Source: Homoserinimonas sp. OAct 916 (lineage in GTDB: Bacteria > Actinomycetota > Actinomycetes > Actinomycetales > Microbacteriaceae). Taken from it: a DNA stretch of 64,000 nucleotides. Positions 45,769-54,813 of this stretch are shown here, piece by piece. The translations under genes and the position numbers were made by a program. The notes beneath the pieces were generated by a model that was given only the letters and a program-made list of their open reading frames with translations, made no database searches and had not been told where the DNA came from. The stretch lies in the NCBI RefSeq assembly GCF_003260275.1, contig NZ_QJHB01000002.1, positions 186,001 to 250,000 on the forward strand, in the 5' to 3' direction. Each line of letters begins with the position of its first letter. Position 1 is the first letter of the stretch.

Positions 45769-48312
45769 GTGCCTGGAGAAAACCTGACCCGCGACGAAGC
45801 CCGGGAGCGCGCCACACTGGTGAACGTCTCACGTTATGAGATCGCGTTGGACTTCACGACCGGCCCCGAGACGTTTTTGAGCACGACGACCGTGGCGTTC
45901 ACCGCGAGCGCAGGGGCGTCGACCTTCATCGACGCGATCACCCGCACAGTGCACTCGGTCACATTGAACGGTGTGGAGCTCGACCCCGCCGCGGTCAGTG
46001 ACGGGGTGCGCATCCAACTCGACGACCTCGCCGACGACAACGTGTTGAAGATCGTGGCGGATGCCGTGTACATGAACACCGGTGAGGGCATGCACCGGTT
46101 CGTTGACCCTGTCGACCAGGAGGTGTACCTGTACAGCCAGTTCGAGGTGCCTGACTCCCGACGCGTGTTCGCCGTGTTCGAGCAGCCCGATCTGAAGGCC
46201 ACCTTTCAGTTCACGATCACCGCGCCGGCGAAGTGGCAGGTCATCTCCAACTCGCCAATGCCCGCGCCGGTCGCCGTGCGCGACGGGGTGGCCCGCTGGG
46301 AGTTCGCGCCGACGCCGCCGTTGCCCAGCTACATCACCGCGGTGGTCGCCGGGCCTTACATCGACTGGCGCAGCGAGCTGACGAGCTCGGATGGCCGCGT
46401 CATTCCCCTGGGAGTGTTCGCCCGGGCTTCCATGGCCGAATTCATGGACGCCGACTACATCTTCGACATCACCCGCAAGGGATTCACCTTCTTCGAGGAG
46501 AACTTCGACTACCCCTACCCGTTCGAGAAGTACGACCAGATGTTCGTGCCCGAATACAACATGGGGGCGATGGAGAACGCCGGGGCCGTCACCTTCACCG
46601 AGACCTATGTCTTTCGTTCCAAGGTGACCGACGCGATCAAGGAACGCCGGGTCGTGACGATCCTGCACGAACTGGCCCACATGTGGTTCGGCGATCTGGT
46701 CACCATGCGTTGGTGGAACGACCTGTGGCTGAACGAATCGTTCGCGGAATACGCCTCGGTGCTGGCCACGGCCGAGGTGACCGAATGGCACGAGGCATGG
46801 ACCACCTTCGCGGCGATGGAGAAGGCGTGGGCGTACGAGCAGGACCAATTGCCGTCGACTCACCCCATCGTGGCGACCATCAACGATCTCGACGACGTGC
46901 AGGCGAACTTCGACGGCATCACCTACGCCAAGGGTGCGTCTGTACTCAAGCAGTTGGCGTTCTGGGTCGGCCAAGAGGCCTTCATGGCGGGTGTGGCCTC
47001 CTACTTCACGAAGCACGAGTGGGGCAACACCGAACTGCCCGACCTGCTCACCGAGCTGAGCGCAACCAGCGGCCGCGACCTTGAGGCCTGGTCGAGACTC
47101 TGGCTGGAGACCGCGGGTGTGAACACCCTCCGGCCGGAGGTGGCCACCGACGAAACTGGGGTGATCACCTCGTTCACCGTGCTGCAAGAGGCCCCGGATG
47201 CGTATCCGACGCTTCGGCCGCACCGCCTCGCGATCGGCTTCTATACTGTGGCCGACGGCGCCCTGGTGCGCACCGAACGTTTCGAACTCGATGTCGATGG
47301 GGCCAGAACGGATGTCCCTGAGCTGATCGGGCGCTCCCGGCCCGACCTGATCCTGGTGAACGACGACGACTTGGCTTACGCGAAGGTTCGGCTGGATGAT
47401 CTGTCACTGGCTGCGGCCACGGCGCACCTGTCCGACATCCAGAGCCCACTCGCCCGCGCCCTGGTGCTCGGGGCGGCGTGGGACGCAATGCGGGATGCCG
47501 AGACCAGGCCACGCGAATTCGTCGATCTGGTGTTGGCGAATGTCGCCACCGAGACCGAGAGCACCACAATGCGCACGGTGCTCGGCCAGGTCGTGCTGAC
47601 CGCGCGGCGGTATGTCGACCCGACCGTTCGCGCCGACACGCTCGCCCGCATCGGGGATGCGCTGTGGGAGTTCGCCCAAGGTGCCGAGGCCGGGTCGGAT
47701 GCCCAGTTCCAGTTCGTGACCCACTTCGCCCAGGTCGCCTGTTCGCCGGCCCACACGCAGTCGATCCAGGGACTGTTCGACGGCACCATCACGCTCGACG
47801 GGCTCACCGTCGACACCGACCTGCGTTGGGTGCTGCTGAACGCGCTGGTTCTGAATGGTGTCGCCGGGCACGCAGAGATCGAGCAGGTCTTGGCAACCGA
47901 CACGACAGCAAACGGCAATCAGGCCGCGGCTCGGGCGGCCGCCACCATTCCGACGGTTCAGGCGAAGCAGGCTGCCTTCGACTCCATCGTCACCGATGAC
48001 AGCGCCCCGAACGCAATCGTGCGGGCGACGGCGATGGGCATTCTGCACGTGAACGAGCAGGCGTTGCTCGAACCCCTGGTCGAGCGCTACTTCGCGAGCA
48101 TCAACGACATCTGGGCGAACCGCAGCTACCACATCGCCGAAACCTTGGTCGAGGGGTTGTATCCGGCGCCACTGGCCAGCCCGGCATTGCGCGACGCCAC
48201 CCAGAAATGGCTGGATGAGAACCCCGACCAGGTGCCGGCGTTCCGCCGCCTCGTGATCGAGAACCTCGCCGGCGTCACCCGCGCCCTCGCCGCCCAGGCC
48301 CGCGACGCCTGA
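45769..48312 (+). CDS. pepN: Aminopeptidase N (M1 family)
   Basis: An 847-residue zinc aminopeptidase. The exopeptidase motif GAMEN is at about residues 266-270 (YNMGAMENAGAVTF), the zinc motif HELAHMWFGDL near 300, and the third ligand Glu in WLNESFAEY near 322. The C-terminal ERAP1-like helical domain is complete. GTG 45769 (MPGENLTRDEARERA) is chosen because GAGGAG lies 7 bases upstream; the frame is open to 45601 through the terminator and is not coding there. pepN near the rpiB row is also seen in Mycobacterium. Confidence 0.96.
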   Translation: MPGENLTRDEARERATLVNVSRYEIALDFTTGPETFLSTTTVAFTASAGASTFIDAITRTVHSVTLNGVELDPAAVSDGVRIQLDDLADDNVLKIVADAVYMNTGEGMHRFVDPVDQEVYLYSQFEVPDSRRVFAVFEQPDLKATFQFTITAPAKWQVISNSPMPAPVAVRDGVARWEFAPTPPLPSYITAVVAGPYIDWRSELTSSDGRVIPLGVFARASMAEFMDADYIFDITRKGFTFFEENFDYPYPFEKYDQMFVPEYNMGAMENAGAVTFTETYVFRSKVTDAIKERRVVTILHELAHMWFGDLVTMRWWNDLWLNESFAEYASVLATAEVTEWHEAWTTFAAMEKAWAYEQDQLPSTHPIVATINDLDDVQANFDGITYAKGASVLKQLAFWVGQEAFMAGVASYFTKHEWGNTELPDLLTELSATSGRDLEAWSRLWLETAGVNTLRPEVATDETGVITSFTVLQEAPDAYPTLRPHRLAIGFYTVADGALVRTERFELDVDGARTDVPELIGRSRPDLILVNDDDLAYAKVRLDDLSLAAATAHLSDIQSPLARALVLGAAWDAMRDAETRPREFVDLVLANVATETESTTMRTVLGQVVLTARRYVDPTVRADTLARIGDALWEFAQGAEAGSDAQFQFVTHFAQVACSPAHTQSIQGLFDGTITLDGLTVDTDLRWVLLNALVLNGVAGHAEIEQVLATDTTANGNQAAARAAATIPTVQAKQAAFDSIVTDDSAPNAIVRATAMGILHVNEQALLEPLVERYFASINDIWANRSYHIAETLVEGLYPAPLASPALRDATQKWLDENPDQVPAFRRLVIENLAGVTRALAAQARDA

Positions 48313-48463
48313 CCCGTTCCGTAACGCGAAGCAATACCTACCGCAGTCGGAAGGCAATGGTGCGCTTAGAAGGCACAATCCTGCAGCAACCGTCCTTCAA
48401 AGCTAACGCTGTCCTTTAGTCTGACCTTCGAAGACGCAACACGTCGGGGGGCGGGGCAACCTC

Positions 48464-48475
48464 GTACCGCGGTAC
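48464..48475. promoter_or_regulatory. Perfect palindrome upstream of the ABC exporter operon
   Basis: GTACCGCGGTAC is fully self-complementary, within CTCGTACCGCGGTACTACGA. It lies 70 bases before the exporter ATP-binding gene, a good place for a NarL/LuxR-type response regulator site. The operon encodes such a regulator, so autoregulation is a fair guess. Confidence 0.45.
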
Positions 48476-48532
48476 TACGACCGGTGCCACGAAGCGGGCC
48501 CGACGGTGGATGTATCCGTCACGCCTCATCCG

Positions 48533-48538
48533 TAATTT
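48533..48538 (+). promoter_or_regulatory. Candidate -10 box for a leaderless transcript
   Basis: TAATTT ends 6 bases before the ATG at 48545, and no ribosome-binding site precedes that ATG. This spacing is what a leaderless mRNA would show, common in actinobacteria. Confidence 0.4.
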
Positions 48539-48544
48539 TGAAGC

Positions 48545-49456
48545 ATGATCCAAATAGAACAACTCAGCAAACGGTATGGCGCAAAGCTCGCCGTCGACAA
48601 CATCACATTCACGGTGCGACCGGGGTTGGTGACCGGATTCCTCGGGCCAAACGGCGCCGGCAAGTCAACCACGATGCGCCTGGTGGTCGGGCTCGATTCC
48701 CCCACCGCCGGCAGCGTCACCGTCAACGGCAAACAGTACGCCCGGCATCGCGCGCCGCTGCATGAAGTCGGTGCCCTACTCGACGCAAAAGCCGTGCACT
48801 CCGGGCGCAGTGCCTACAACCACCTGCTCGCCATGGCCGCCACCCACGGAATCGGCAAATCGCGCGTGCGCGAAGTGATCGCAATGACCGGATTGGAACC
48901 GGTCGCCAAAAAACGTGTCGCCGGCTTCTCACTCGGCATGGGCCAACGCCTCGGAATCGCCGCCGCCCTGCTCGGCGACCCGGCCACGGTGATCCTCGAC
49001 GAACCGGTCAACGGTCTCGACCCCGAGGGCGTGCTCTGGGTGCGCCACCTCGCCCGCCAACTCGCCGCCGAGGGCCGCACCATCTTCCTCTCCTCGCACC
49101 TGATGAGCGAAATGGCCCAGACCGCAGACCACCTCATCGTGTTGGGGCGCGGCAGGATAATCGCGGACTCCCCGATCGCCGAGATCCTTGCCGCCGCCAG
49201 CACCAAGGCGGTGCGGGTGCGCACCCCGCGCGCTCAAGACCTGGCCCGGCTGGTGACCCGCGACGGCATCACCGTGACCAGCGTCGAACCGGACCTGCTC
49301 ACCATCGGCGGGCTCACCCCGACCCAGGTCGCCGACGCGGCCGCCCGCTCCAGCATCGCCCTGCACGAACTCACCCCGATCAATGCATCGCTCGAAGACG
49401 CCTACCTCGCTCTCACCGCCAACGACGTCGAATATCGCACGGAGGACACCCGATGA
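48545..49456 (+). CDS. ABC-2 type transporter ATP-binding protein
   Basis: A 303-residue ATPase of a DrrA/CcmA-type exporter. Walker A is GPNGAGKST, the signature is FSLGMGQRLGIA (degenerate LSGGQ), and Walker B is TVILDEPVNGLDP. The C-terminal 80 residues form the usual extra domain of this group. It ends in an ATGA overlap with the permease gene. The set (ATPase, permease, histidine kinase, response regulator) is a common actinobacterial module for export or resistance to membrane-active compounds; the substrate is unknown. Confidence 0.93.
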   Translation: MIQIEQLSKRYGAKLAVDNITFTVRPGLVTGFLGPNGAGKSTTMRLVVGLDSPTAGSVTVNGKQYARHRAPLHEVGALLDAKAVHSGRSAYNHLLAMAATHGIGKSRVREVIAMTGLEPVAKKRVAGFSLGMGQRLGIAAALLGDPATVILDEPVNGLDPEGVLWVRHLARQLAAEGRTIFLSSHLMSEMAQTADHLIVLGRGRIIADSPIAEILAAASTKAVRVRTPRAQDLARLVTRDGITVTSVEPDLLTIGGLTPTQVADAAARSSIALHELTPINASLEDAYLALTANDVEYRTEDTR

Positions 49457-50304
49457 CCACGACAGCAACCCTCCCGGTCAGTGCCGCCCAAGCCGCGCGC
49501 CAGACCGGACTTCAGCCGCGTCACGCGGTGACTTTTCGACGCACTGTTGCATCCGAGTGGATCAAGCTGCGCAGCCTGCGCTCGGCCGTCTGGTCCTTCG
49601 CGCTCATCGTGTTGGTCTCCTGGGGGCTGACCCTCCTCGTGTCATCGGCCTCGGAAGCTGACGGCTCCTACCTGACCGCAGCAGAGCAGGTGGAGTACGT
49701 GTTTCAGGCCGCCACCTTCGGCGTCTTCTTTGGGCAGTTGGTCGCCGCAGTGCTCGGCGTGTTGGTGATCAGCGGCGAATATTCGACCGGGATGATTCGG
49801 TCGACCTTGACGGCCGTCCCCACCCGCACATCCGTGCTGGTTGCCAAGGCGCTCGTGGTCGGCGTGACCACGTTCATTGTTGCCCTGATTGCCAATTTCG
49901 GTGCGTTCCTGATCGCTGCCCCGCTGCTGGCTGATCAAGGAATGCACGCAGACCTGTTCCGCGACAGCGTGGCGGCACCTCTCACCATCGCAGCCCTCTA
50001 CCTCTCTGTGGTGGCCATATTCGCGCTGGGTCTCGGCGCGATCGTGCGCAGCAGTGCAGGCGGAATCGCCGCGGCCCTGGGCGCGATCCTTTTGTTGCCG
50101 ATCGCAGTCGCAATGATGCCGTTCGATTGGACGCGAGACATTGCGTCATTCCTGTTGATGAACGCGGGCATGGAATCGTTCGGGTTGCTTGTGTTCGGGA
50201 TGCCGAGCGGAATGGAATCCTGGCAGCTGATTCTGGTCACTTGTGCCTGGGCGGCAGTCACCCTGCTCGTCGGCGTGGTGCTGTTGAAGCACCGCGACGG
50301 GTAA
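49453..50304 (+). CDS. ABC-2 type transporter permease
   Basis: A 283-residue permease with an N-terminal cytosolic lead and about six spans. The segment ISGEYSTGMIRSTLTAVPTRTSVLVAKALV (about residues 106-135) is typical of this exporter permease group. Its ATG overlaps the ATPase stop. The histidine kinase gene follows after 10 bases. Confidence 0.92.
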   Translation: MTTTATLPVSAAQAARQTGLQPRHAVTFRRTVASEWIKLRSLRSAVWSFALIVLVSWGLTLLVSSASEADGSYLTAAEQVEYVFQAATFGVFFGQLVAAVLGVLVISGEYSTGMIRSTLTAVPTRTSVLVAKALVVGVTTFIVALIANFGAFLIAAPLLADQGMHADLFRDSVAAPLTIAALYLSVVAIFALGLGAIVRSSAGGIAAALGAILLLPIAVAMMPFDWTRDIASFLLMNAGMESFGLLVFGMPSGMESWQLILVTCAWAAVTLLVGVVLLKHRDG

Positions 50305-50314
50305 AGTCCTCGAC

Positions 50315-51763
50315 ATGGTTACGAACACGTTCTCGCTCGACCAACGAGTTTCGTCGGTCGAGCGAGAACTGCCGAAACCGCCTGGAGTGATTCGCCAGTT
50401 CTGGGCGAGACATCCGTGGTGGACCGATTCCTTGATCGCGGGGACCTTCTTCGTCGTCATGTCCGTCGGAGTGTTCTCCCTCTACCTTGACACTCCTCCG
50501 TCACCCTGGCTTGTCAGTGTATGGATGCTGACGGTGGCCGCAACAACGGCCGCGCTGGTCGTTCGCCGTCACCGGCCGTGGACCGCCCTGGCCGGCATGT
50601 TGGGCTGCGCCCTGGTCGCTGCAGTCTCACCGTTTGGAGGCATGGAATCATTCCTGATCGGAAGCATCACGGCGCTCGCGATACCTGTTGGGCTCTACTC
50701 ACTCGCCGTGCATCGGTCAACCAGGGATGGCTGGCTCGGCCTGGTCGCATCCGCCTTCGTCAGCATTATGGCCGCCCTGCTCGCCAACCAGATCGTGCGG
50801 GCCGCCGGACTGGCTCTCTCCGAGGTGTTCAGCGCGACGGGAGTGGCCGGCGGGGAGAGCGAACCCGTATCCGTGAGCAGCTGGGCCATCGTTGTCATGC
50901 TTCTGGCCACCTTGGTCGGCATCAATGTCGGTAATCGCAAACGCTACGTCGGCGCCCTCGTCGATCGCGCCGCTCAGCTCGCACGCGAGCGGGACCAGCA
51001 ATCGCAACTGGCGGCCTCTGCCGAACGCGCCCGCATCGCTCGCGAGATGCACGACATCGTCTCGCACAGTCTCAGCGTAATGGTGTCACTGGCCGACGGG
51101 TCGGTTGCCGCCATCGCCGAGAATCCCGCGCGATCGCGGATCGCCATGGACCAAGTCGCCGAAACCGGACGGCACGCATTAGCGGACATGCGCCGAATGC
51201 TCGGGGTTCTGATCGACGAACCCCCCGCCTCCGCGACCGGAGGGGCGGCCCTCCAGCCGCAGCCGAGCATCGAAGATCTTGCCGACCTCGTTGATACCTT
51301 CCGCACCGCCGGGCTTCCCGTCACATTCGCTTCTACCGGGGTGCCGCCGGCAGACCCCGTGCAGCAGCTGACCGTGTACCGCATCGTGCAGGAATCGCTC
51401 ACGAACGCCTTGCGCTACGCGACCGGCGCAAGCGAAATCGACGTGATCGCGACGTTCACACCAGATTCAGTCAGCGTTCGCATCGACGACGATGGGCGCG
51501 CAGATGCCCCGGTCTCACCCGGTTCCGGCCGCGGCCTGGTGGGCATGCGGGAACGCATCGCGCTCTACGCCGGCACCCTGGAATCCGGGCCCCGACCCGG
51601 CGGTGGTTGGCGCGTGTACGCTGCCTTCATGCCGGAGAATGAGTCGGCTGTGACACCCCCCGCTGCGCTGAGCCCGCTGAACCCGCTGAACCCGCTGAGC
51701 CCGCTGAACGCGGCGAGCATGTCCCGATTGACCACGCCAGGGCGAACAGGGAGTGCACAATGA
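50315..51763 (+). CDS. Sensor histidine kinase (HisKA_3 family)
   Basis: A 482-residue NarX/DesK-like kinase with about five or six N-terminal spans and only short outer loops, so it probably senses the membrane or its partner transporter. The phospho-acceptor His is near residue 246 (REMHDIVSHSLSVMV), and the ATPase part has ESLTNALRYA and GRGLVGMRERIALYAG. After the catalytic domain comes a tail with an SPLNPLNPLSPLN repeat encoded by 9-base units. It overlaps the response regulator gene by ATGA. Confidence 0.92.
   Translation: MVTNTFSLDQRVSSVERELPKPPGVIRQFWARHPWWTDSLIAGTFFVVMSVGVFSLYLDTPPSPWLVSVWMLTVAATTAALVVRRHRPWTALAGMLGCALVAAVSPFGGMESFLIGSITALAIPVGLYSLAVHRSTRDGWLGLVASAFVSIMAALLANQIVRAAGLALSEVFSATGVAGGESEPVSVSSWAIVVMLLATLVGINVGNRKRYVGALVDRAAQLARERDQQSQLAASAERARIAREMHDIVSHSLSVMVSLADGSVAAIAENPARSRIAMDQVAETGRHALADMRRMLGVLIDEPPASATGGAALQPQPSIEDLADLVDTFRTAGLPVTFASTGVPPADPVQQLTVYRIVQESLTNALRYATGASEIDVIATFTPDSVSVRIDDDGRADAPVSPGSGRGLVGMRERIALYAGTLESGPRPGGGWRVYAAFMPENESAVTPPAALSPLNPLNPLSPLNAASMSRLTTPGRTGSAQ
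51665..51709 (+). repeat. 9-bp tandem repeat in the kinase gene
   Basis: Five 9-base units: one degenerate (GCGCTGAGC, 51665-51673), then CCGCTGAAC, CCGCTGAAC, CCGCTGAGC and CCGCTGAAC (51674-51709). The unit keeps the frame and encodes Pro-Leu-Asn/Ser steps after the ATPase domain, so changes in copy number would only change tail length. Confidence 0.85.
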
Positions 51764-52461
51764 CCGAGGCCAACGGGAACGAGGCCGCGCCCGCGACTGG
51801 CGACATCCGCGTTCTGATCGTCGACGATCAGGTGCTCATGCGCCTGGGATTCCGCATGGTCCTGGAAGCCGAACACGACCTGACTGTTGTTGGCGAAGCC
51901 GGTGATGGGGCATCCGCCGTGGCGCTCGCGGCCGAGCTGAAACCAGACGTCGTCTTGATGGACGTCAGAATGCCCGGACTCGACGGCATTGCCGCCACCC
52001 GGCAGATCGTCACCGCGGACCCGAGTTGCCGGGTCATCATTCTTACGACGTTCGACCTCGACGATTACGCGTTCGGTGGGCTGCGTGCTGGTGCCAGCGG
52101 GTTCCTGTTGAAAGACGCCCGCCCGGCCGAGCTGATGGCTGCCATCCGGGGAGTGGCGGCCGGTGACGCGGTCGTGTCGGGCCGGGTGACCCGGCGCATG
52201 CTGGAGCTGTTCGGGGAACGTCTACCCGAGGCATCCGACGGTGTGGAGGACGACGCACTTGTTGGCTTGACACCTCGGGAGCGGGAGATCTTTCTGGCCA
52301 TTGCCGAGGGGCTGACGAACAGCGAACTCGCTCAGCGGTTCTTTCTCTCGGAGTCGACCGTGAAGACTCACGTGGGTCGCGTGTTGCAGAAACTGCGCCT
52401 TCGCGACCGCGTGCACGCCGTGATCTTCGCCTACGAGAACCGCGTGGTCGCACAGGGCTGA
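51760..52461 (+). CDS. NarL/FixJ-family response regulator
   Basis: A 233-residue regulator with a receiver domain (acceptor Asp68 in VVLMDVRMPG, and VDD at residues 21-23) and a LuxR-type HTH (LTPREREIFLAIAEGLTNSELA, then STVKTHVGRVLQKL). The partner is the kinase encoded just upstream, with which it overlaps by ATGA. The likely target is the operon promoter, where a perfect palindrome is present. Confidence 0.94.
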   Translation: MTEANGNEAAPATGDIRVLIVDDQVLMRLGFRMVLEAEHDLTVVGEAGDGASAVALAAELKPDVVLMDVRMPGLDGIAATRQIVTADPSCRVIILTTFDLDDYAFGGLRAGASGFLLKDARPAELMAAIRGVAAGDAVVSGRVTRRMLELFGERLPEASDGVEDDALVGLTPREREIFLAIAEGLTNSELAQRFFLSESTVKTHVGRVLQKLRLRDRVHAVIFAYENRVVAQG

Positions 52462-52566
52462 CCGTTCGAACGCCAGTGGCCCGTTGCCAAGACGTGTCGC
52501 GTCGGGCGTGCCGACATCCGGCTCTCTGAACGCCAGGGCACCGCGGGACTCACGAGTACGGCAGAT

Positions 52567-52572
52567 TAGACT
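52567..52572 (+). promoter_or_regulatory. Candidate -10 box of the mscS-like gene
   Basis: TAGACT ends 9 bases before the ATG at 52582, and no clear ribosome-binding site is present, so the transcript may be leaderless or nearly so. Confidence 0.35.
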
Positions 52573-52581
52573 GGCTGGTCT

Positions 52582-53607
52582 ATGGACTGGGAAACATTTT
52601 GGGCAGACCTCGGCGATTTTACCTGGACATTGCTCACCGGCAAGATCGTGCCGATCATCATCATCATCGTGGTGGTGCTCGTGGTGCGCTGGCTGCTGCA
52701 CTTTGTGATTCGCCGGGTCGTGAATCGGATCGTGTCCGGTGTGAAGAAGACCCAGAACGTTGATGACACGCAGGCCCTTTCCGCCTCGCCCCTGGCGGCA
52801 GTGCGGTTGGTGCAGCGCAGTCGCACCCTCGGCTCGGTGCTCAGCAATGTCGTCAACATCATCCTCTTTGTCGTGTCCGTGCTGCTGATCGTCAATGTCA
52901 TTGATAAAACCATCCTCGGCTCCTTCACACTGCTCACCGCGGCGGTCGGCGCCGGGCTCGGGTTCGGCGCCCAGAAGCTCGTGGGAGACGTTCTCAACGG
53001 CTTGTTCATGGTGATGGAGGATCAGCTCGGTGTCGGTGACATCGTCGACCTCGGTCCGGCAACGGGCATGGTCGAGACGGTCGGCATCCGGGTCACCCAG
53101 CTGCGTGACGTCAACGGAATCCTGTGGTTCGTGCGCAATGGCGAGATCCTCCGAGTCGGCAACACTTCACAAGGCTGGGCACGGGTGATCATCGACGTGT
53201 CCGTTCCGAGCGGCACCGACACGTCCGCTGCCGAGGAGACAATTCGCAGGACCGCGTTGTCACTCACTTCGGAGGTGAAGTGGCAGGCCCTGCTTCTGGA
53301 CAAACCCGAAGTATGGGGACTGGAGTCGATCACCGCCGACTCGGCCATCTTGCGACTCACGGTCAAGACCCGTAGCAGCACGAAGGACGACGTGGCGCGG
53401 GAACTGCGAATGCGCCTGAAAGAGGCGTTCGATGAGCAGGAGATCCAACTCCCCGGGCTGACGTCGACCTTACTGACCGGCTTCGAGCGGGCCGCCAGCG
53501 TGCGCGGCGCCCGTCCCCCCCACACGAGACCCCTGCCGTTCGCGCCCGAGAAGGCGCGCCGCACGAAGGCGAAACCTGCAACCGAGAAACCCAGGGAGAC
53601 GAACTAG
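52582..53607 (+). CDS. mscS: MscS-family mechanosensitive ion channel
   Basis: A 341-residue small-conductance channel that opens under membrane tension to release solutes in hypo-osmotic shock. Three spans are visible: residues about 20-45, 92-110, and the pore helix with Gly/Ala packing (TAAVGAGLGFGAQKLVGDVLNG). The beta domain follows (VEDQLGVGDIVDLG-like, here MEDQLGVGDIVDL). The C terminus is a basic, Pro-rich tail. The truncated haemoglobin gene follows after 3 bases. Confidence 0.92.
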   Translation: MDWETFWADLGDFTWTLLTGKIVPIIIIIVVVLVVRWLLHFVIRRVVNRIVSGVKKTQNVDDTQALSASPLAAVRLVQRSRTLGSVLSNVVNIILFVVSVLLIVNVIDKTILGSFTLLTAAVGAGLGFGAQKLVGDVLNGLFMVMEDQLGVGDIVDLGPATGMVETVGIRVTQLRDVNGILWFVRNGEILRVGNTSQGWARVIIDVSVPSGTDTSAAEETIRRTALSLTSEVKWQALLLDKPEVWGLESITADSAILRLTVKTRSSTKDDVARELRMRLKEAFDEQEIQLPGLTSTLLTGFERAASVRGARPPHTRPLPFAPEKARRTKAKPATEKPRETN

Positions 53608-53610
53608 ATC

Positions 53611-54021
53611 GTGTCAGGTGAATTACCGATGACCATTCCGGGCCAAGAGACCTTCTACGAGCAGGTCGGCGGCCGCGCCACCTTCGAGAAACTCGTGCGA
53701 GCGTTCTACGAGGGCGTGCGCCAGGATCCTGGCCTCTGGTACATGTACCCGCAGCACGACCTCGAAGGCGCAGTGCAGCGATTGACCGGCTTTCTGGAGC
53801 AGTACTGGGGTGGTCCGACCACCTACAGTGAGACCCGCGGACACCCGCGGCTGCGCATGCGGCACGCCGCGTTCAAGGTCAACCCGGATGCCCGCGACCG
53901 CTGGCTCAAGCACATGCGGGCCGCGCTCGACACCATGGAGATGTCGCCCATGCACGAGGCAACGCTCTGGGACTACCTCGACCGCGCCGCACACTCGCTG
54001 GTGAACACGTTCGAACCCTGA
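53611..54021 (+). CDS. Group II truncated haemoglobin (GlbO-like)
   Basis: A 136-residue globin. The family sequence is clear: TFYEQVGGRATFEKLVRAFYEGV, YPQHDLEGAVQRLTGFLEQYWGGP, and the proximal His in RMRHAAFKV. Group II proteins bind oxygen and peroxide in actinobacteria. The start is GTG 53611, or possibly ATG 53629 (MTIPGQETFYEQVGG), which has AGGTG upstream. It is cotranscribed with the MscS-like channel gene. Confidence 0.93.
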   Translation: MSGELPMTIPGQETFYEQVGGRATFEKLVRAFYEGVRQDPGLWYMYPQHDLEGAVQRLTGFLEQYWGGPTTYSETRGHPRLRMRHAAFKVNPDARDRWLKHMRAALDTMEMSPMHEATLWDYLDRAAHSLVNTFEP

Positions 54022-54050
54022 CCCGTCCTACCTCAACTCATGCTTTCGAC

Positions 54051-54773
54051 TCAGCGCTTCTGCGAGGCAGCAGCGACGAGCCCCTGAAACAGTCGCTTGT
54101 CGTTGGCAGTCTCCGGATGCCACTGCACAGCCACCACGAAGCGCGGCCCCGGCGCCTCCATCGCCTCCATCGTGCCGTCCTGCGCGTGGGCCGTGGCGAT
54201 GAACCCCGGGTGGCTGGCCACCGCTTGGTGATGATGGCAGGGAACGGTGGAAACGGCCGGGACCAACTCTGAGATGCGGTGGCCGGATGCGACCTCGACC
54301 AGCACCTGGCCATAGCCGTTGGCCGGACCGGAGTGGTCTTCGTGCCCGACCACGTCCGGCAGGTGCTGAATCAGGGTGCCCCCTGACCGCACTGCCATCA
54401 GTTGCATTCCCCGGCAAATGCCGAACACCGGCAGTTGCCTCGTCTCGGCAGCATCCAACAACCACAGCTCCGAGGCGTCACGGTCGTCGTACCACACCGT
54501 CACACTCGGGTCGACTTCAGCGCCGTACCGGGCGGGGGCGATGTCGGCTCCGCCGGCGATGATCAGCGCGTCCAACCTCGACACCACAGCGTGCGCCTGG
54601 GCCTCGGTCGCCACCGGTGGGATGAGCACAGGCACACCGCCGCTGGCCCGCACGGATTCGGCGTACTCGGCTGAAAGCACGTCGGCGGGAACGTCTCGCC
54701 AGCCAGACCAGGTCGCCGCCTGGCGGTACGTGCTCACTCCGATCAGGGGAAGGCCCTCGGCCATCTCACTCAC
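54051..54773 (-). CDS. puuD: Class I amidotransferase-like gamma-glutamyl hydrolase (PuuD-like)
   Basis: A 240-residue cytosolic hydrolase that would release glutamate from gamma-glutamyl-GABA. The nucleophile Cys is in FGICRGMQ, and the His-Glu pair is in VQWHPE near residue 218. Start choices: GTG 54773, reading MSEMAEGLPLIG, or the ATG 9 bases later; both lie within a 17-bp tandem repeat that also creates a mini-frame just upstream. It is the last gene of the catabolic operon. Relatives can act on other gamma-glutamyl compounds. Confidence 0.88.
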   Translation of the reverse strand: MSEMAEGLPLIGVSTYRQAATWSGWRDVPADVLSAEYAESVRASGGVPVLIPPVATEAQAHAVVSRLDALIIAGGADIAPARYGAEVDPSVTVWYDDRDASELWLLDAAETRQLPVFGICRGMQLMAVRSGGTLIQHLPDVVGHEDHSGPANGYGQVLVEVASGHRISELVPAVSTVPCHHHQAVASHPGFIATAHAQDGTMEAMEAPGPRFVVAVQWHPETANDKRLFQGLVAAASQKR

Positions 54774-54813
54774 AGTGTCATCTCACTCACAGTGCCGTCT
54801 CACTCAAAGTCGG
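54763..54813. repeat. 17-bp tandem repeat covering the puuD start
   Basis: Three units: 54763-54779 and 54780-54796 (ATCTCACTCACAGTG plus two bases, nearly identical), and 54797-54813, which is degenerate. They span the SDR stop, the gap and the puuD start. On the minus strand each full unit supplies GTGAGTGAGATG. The second unit gives a six-codon mini-frame whose TGA overlaps the puuD GTG. Confidence 0.85.

Noticed and set aside
48455-48480. GTACCGCGG upstream of the ABC exporter resembling the T-box sequence
   Set aside because: It lacks the preceding TGG, a Stem I or specifier, and is instead a perfect palindrome; an operator is the better reading.
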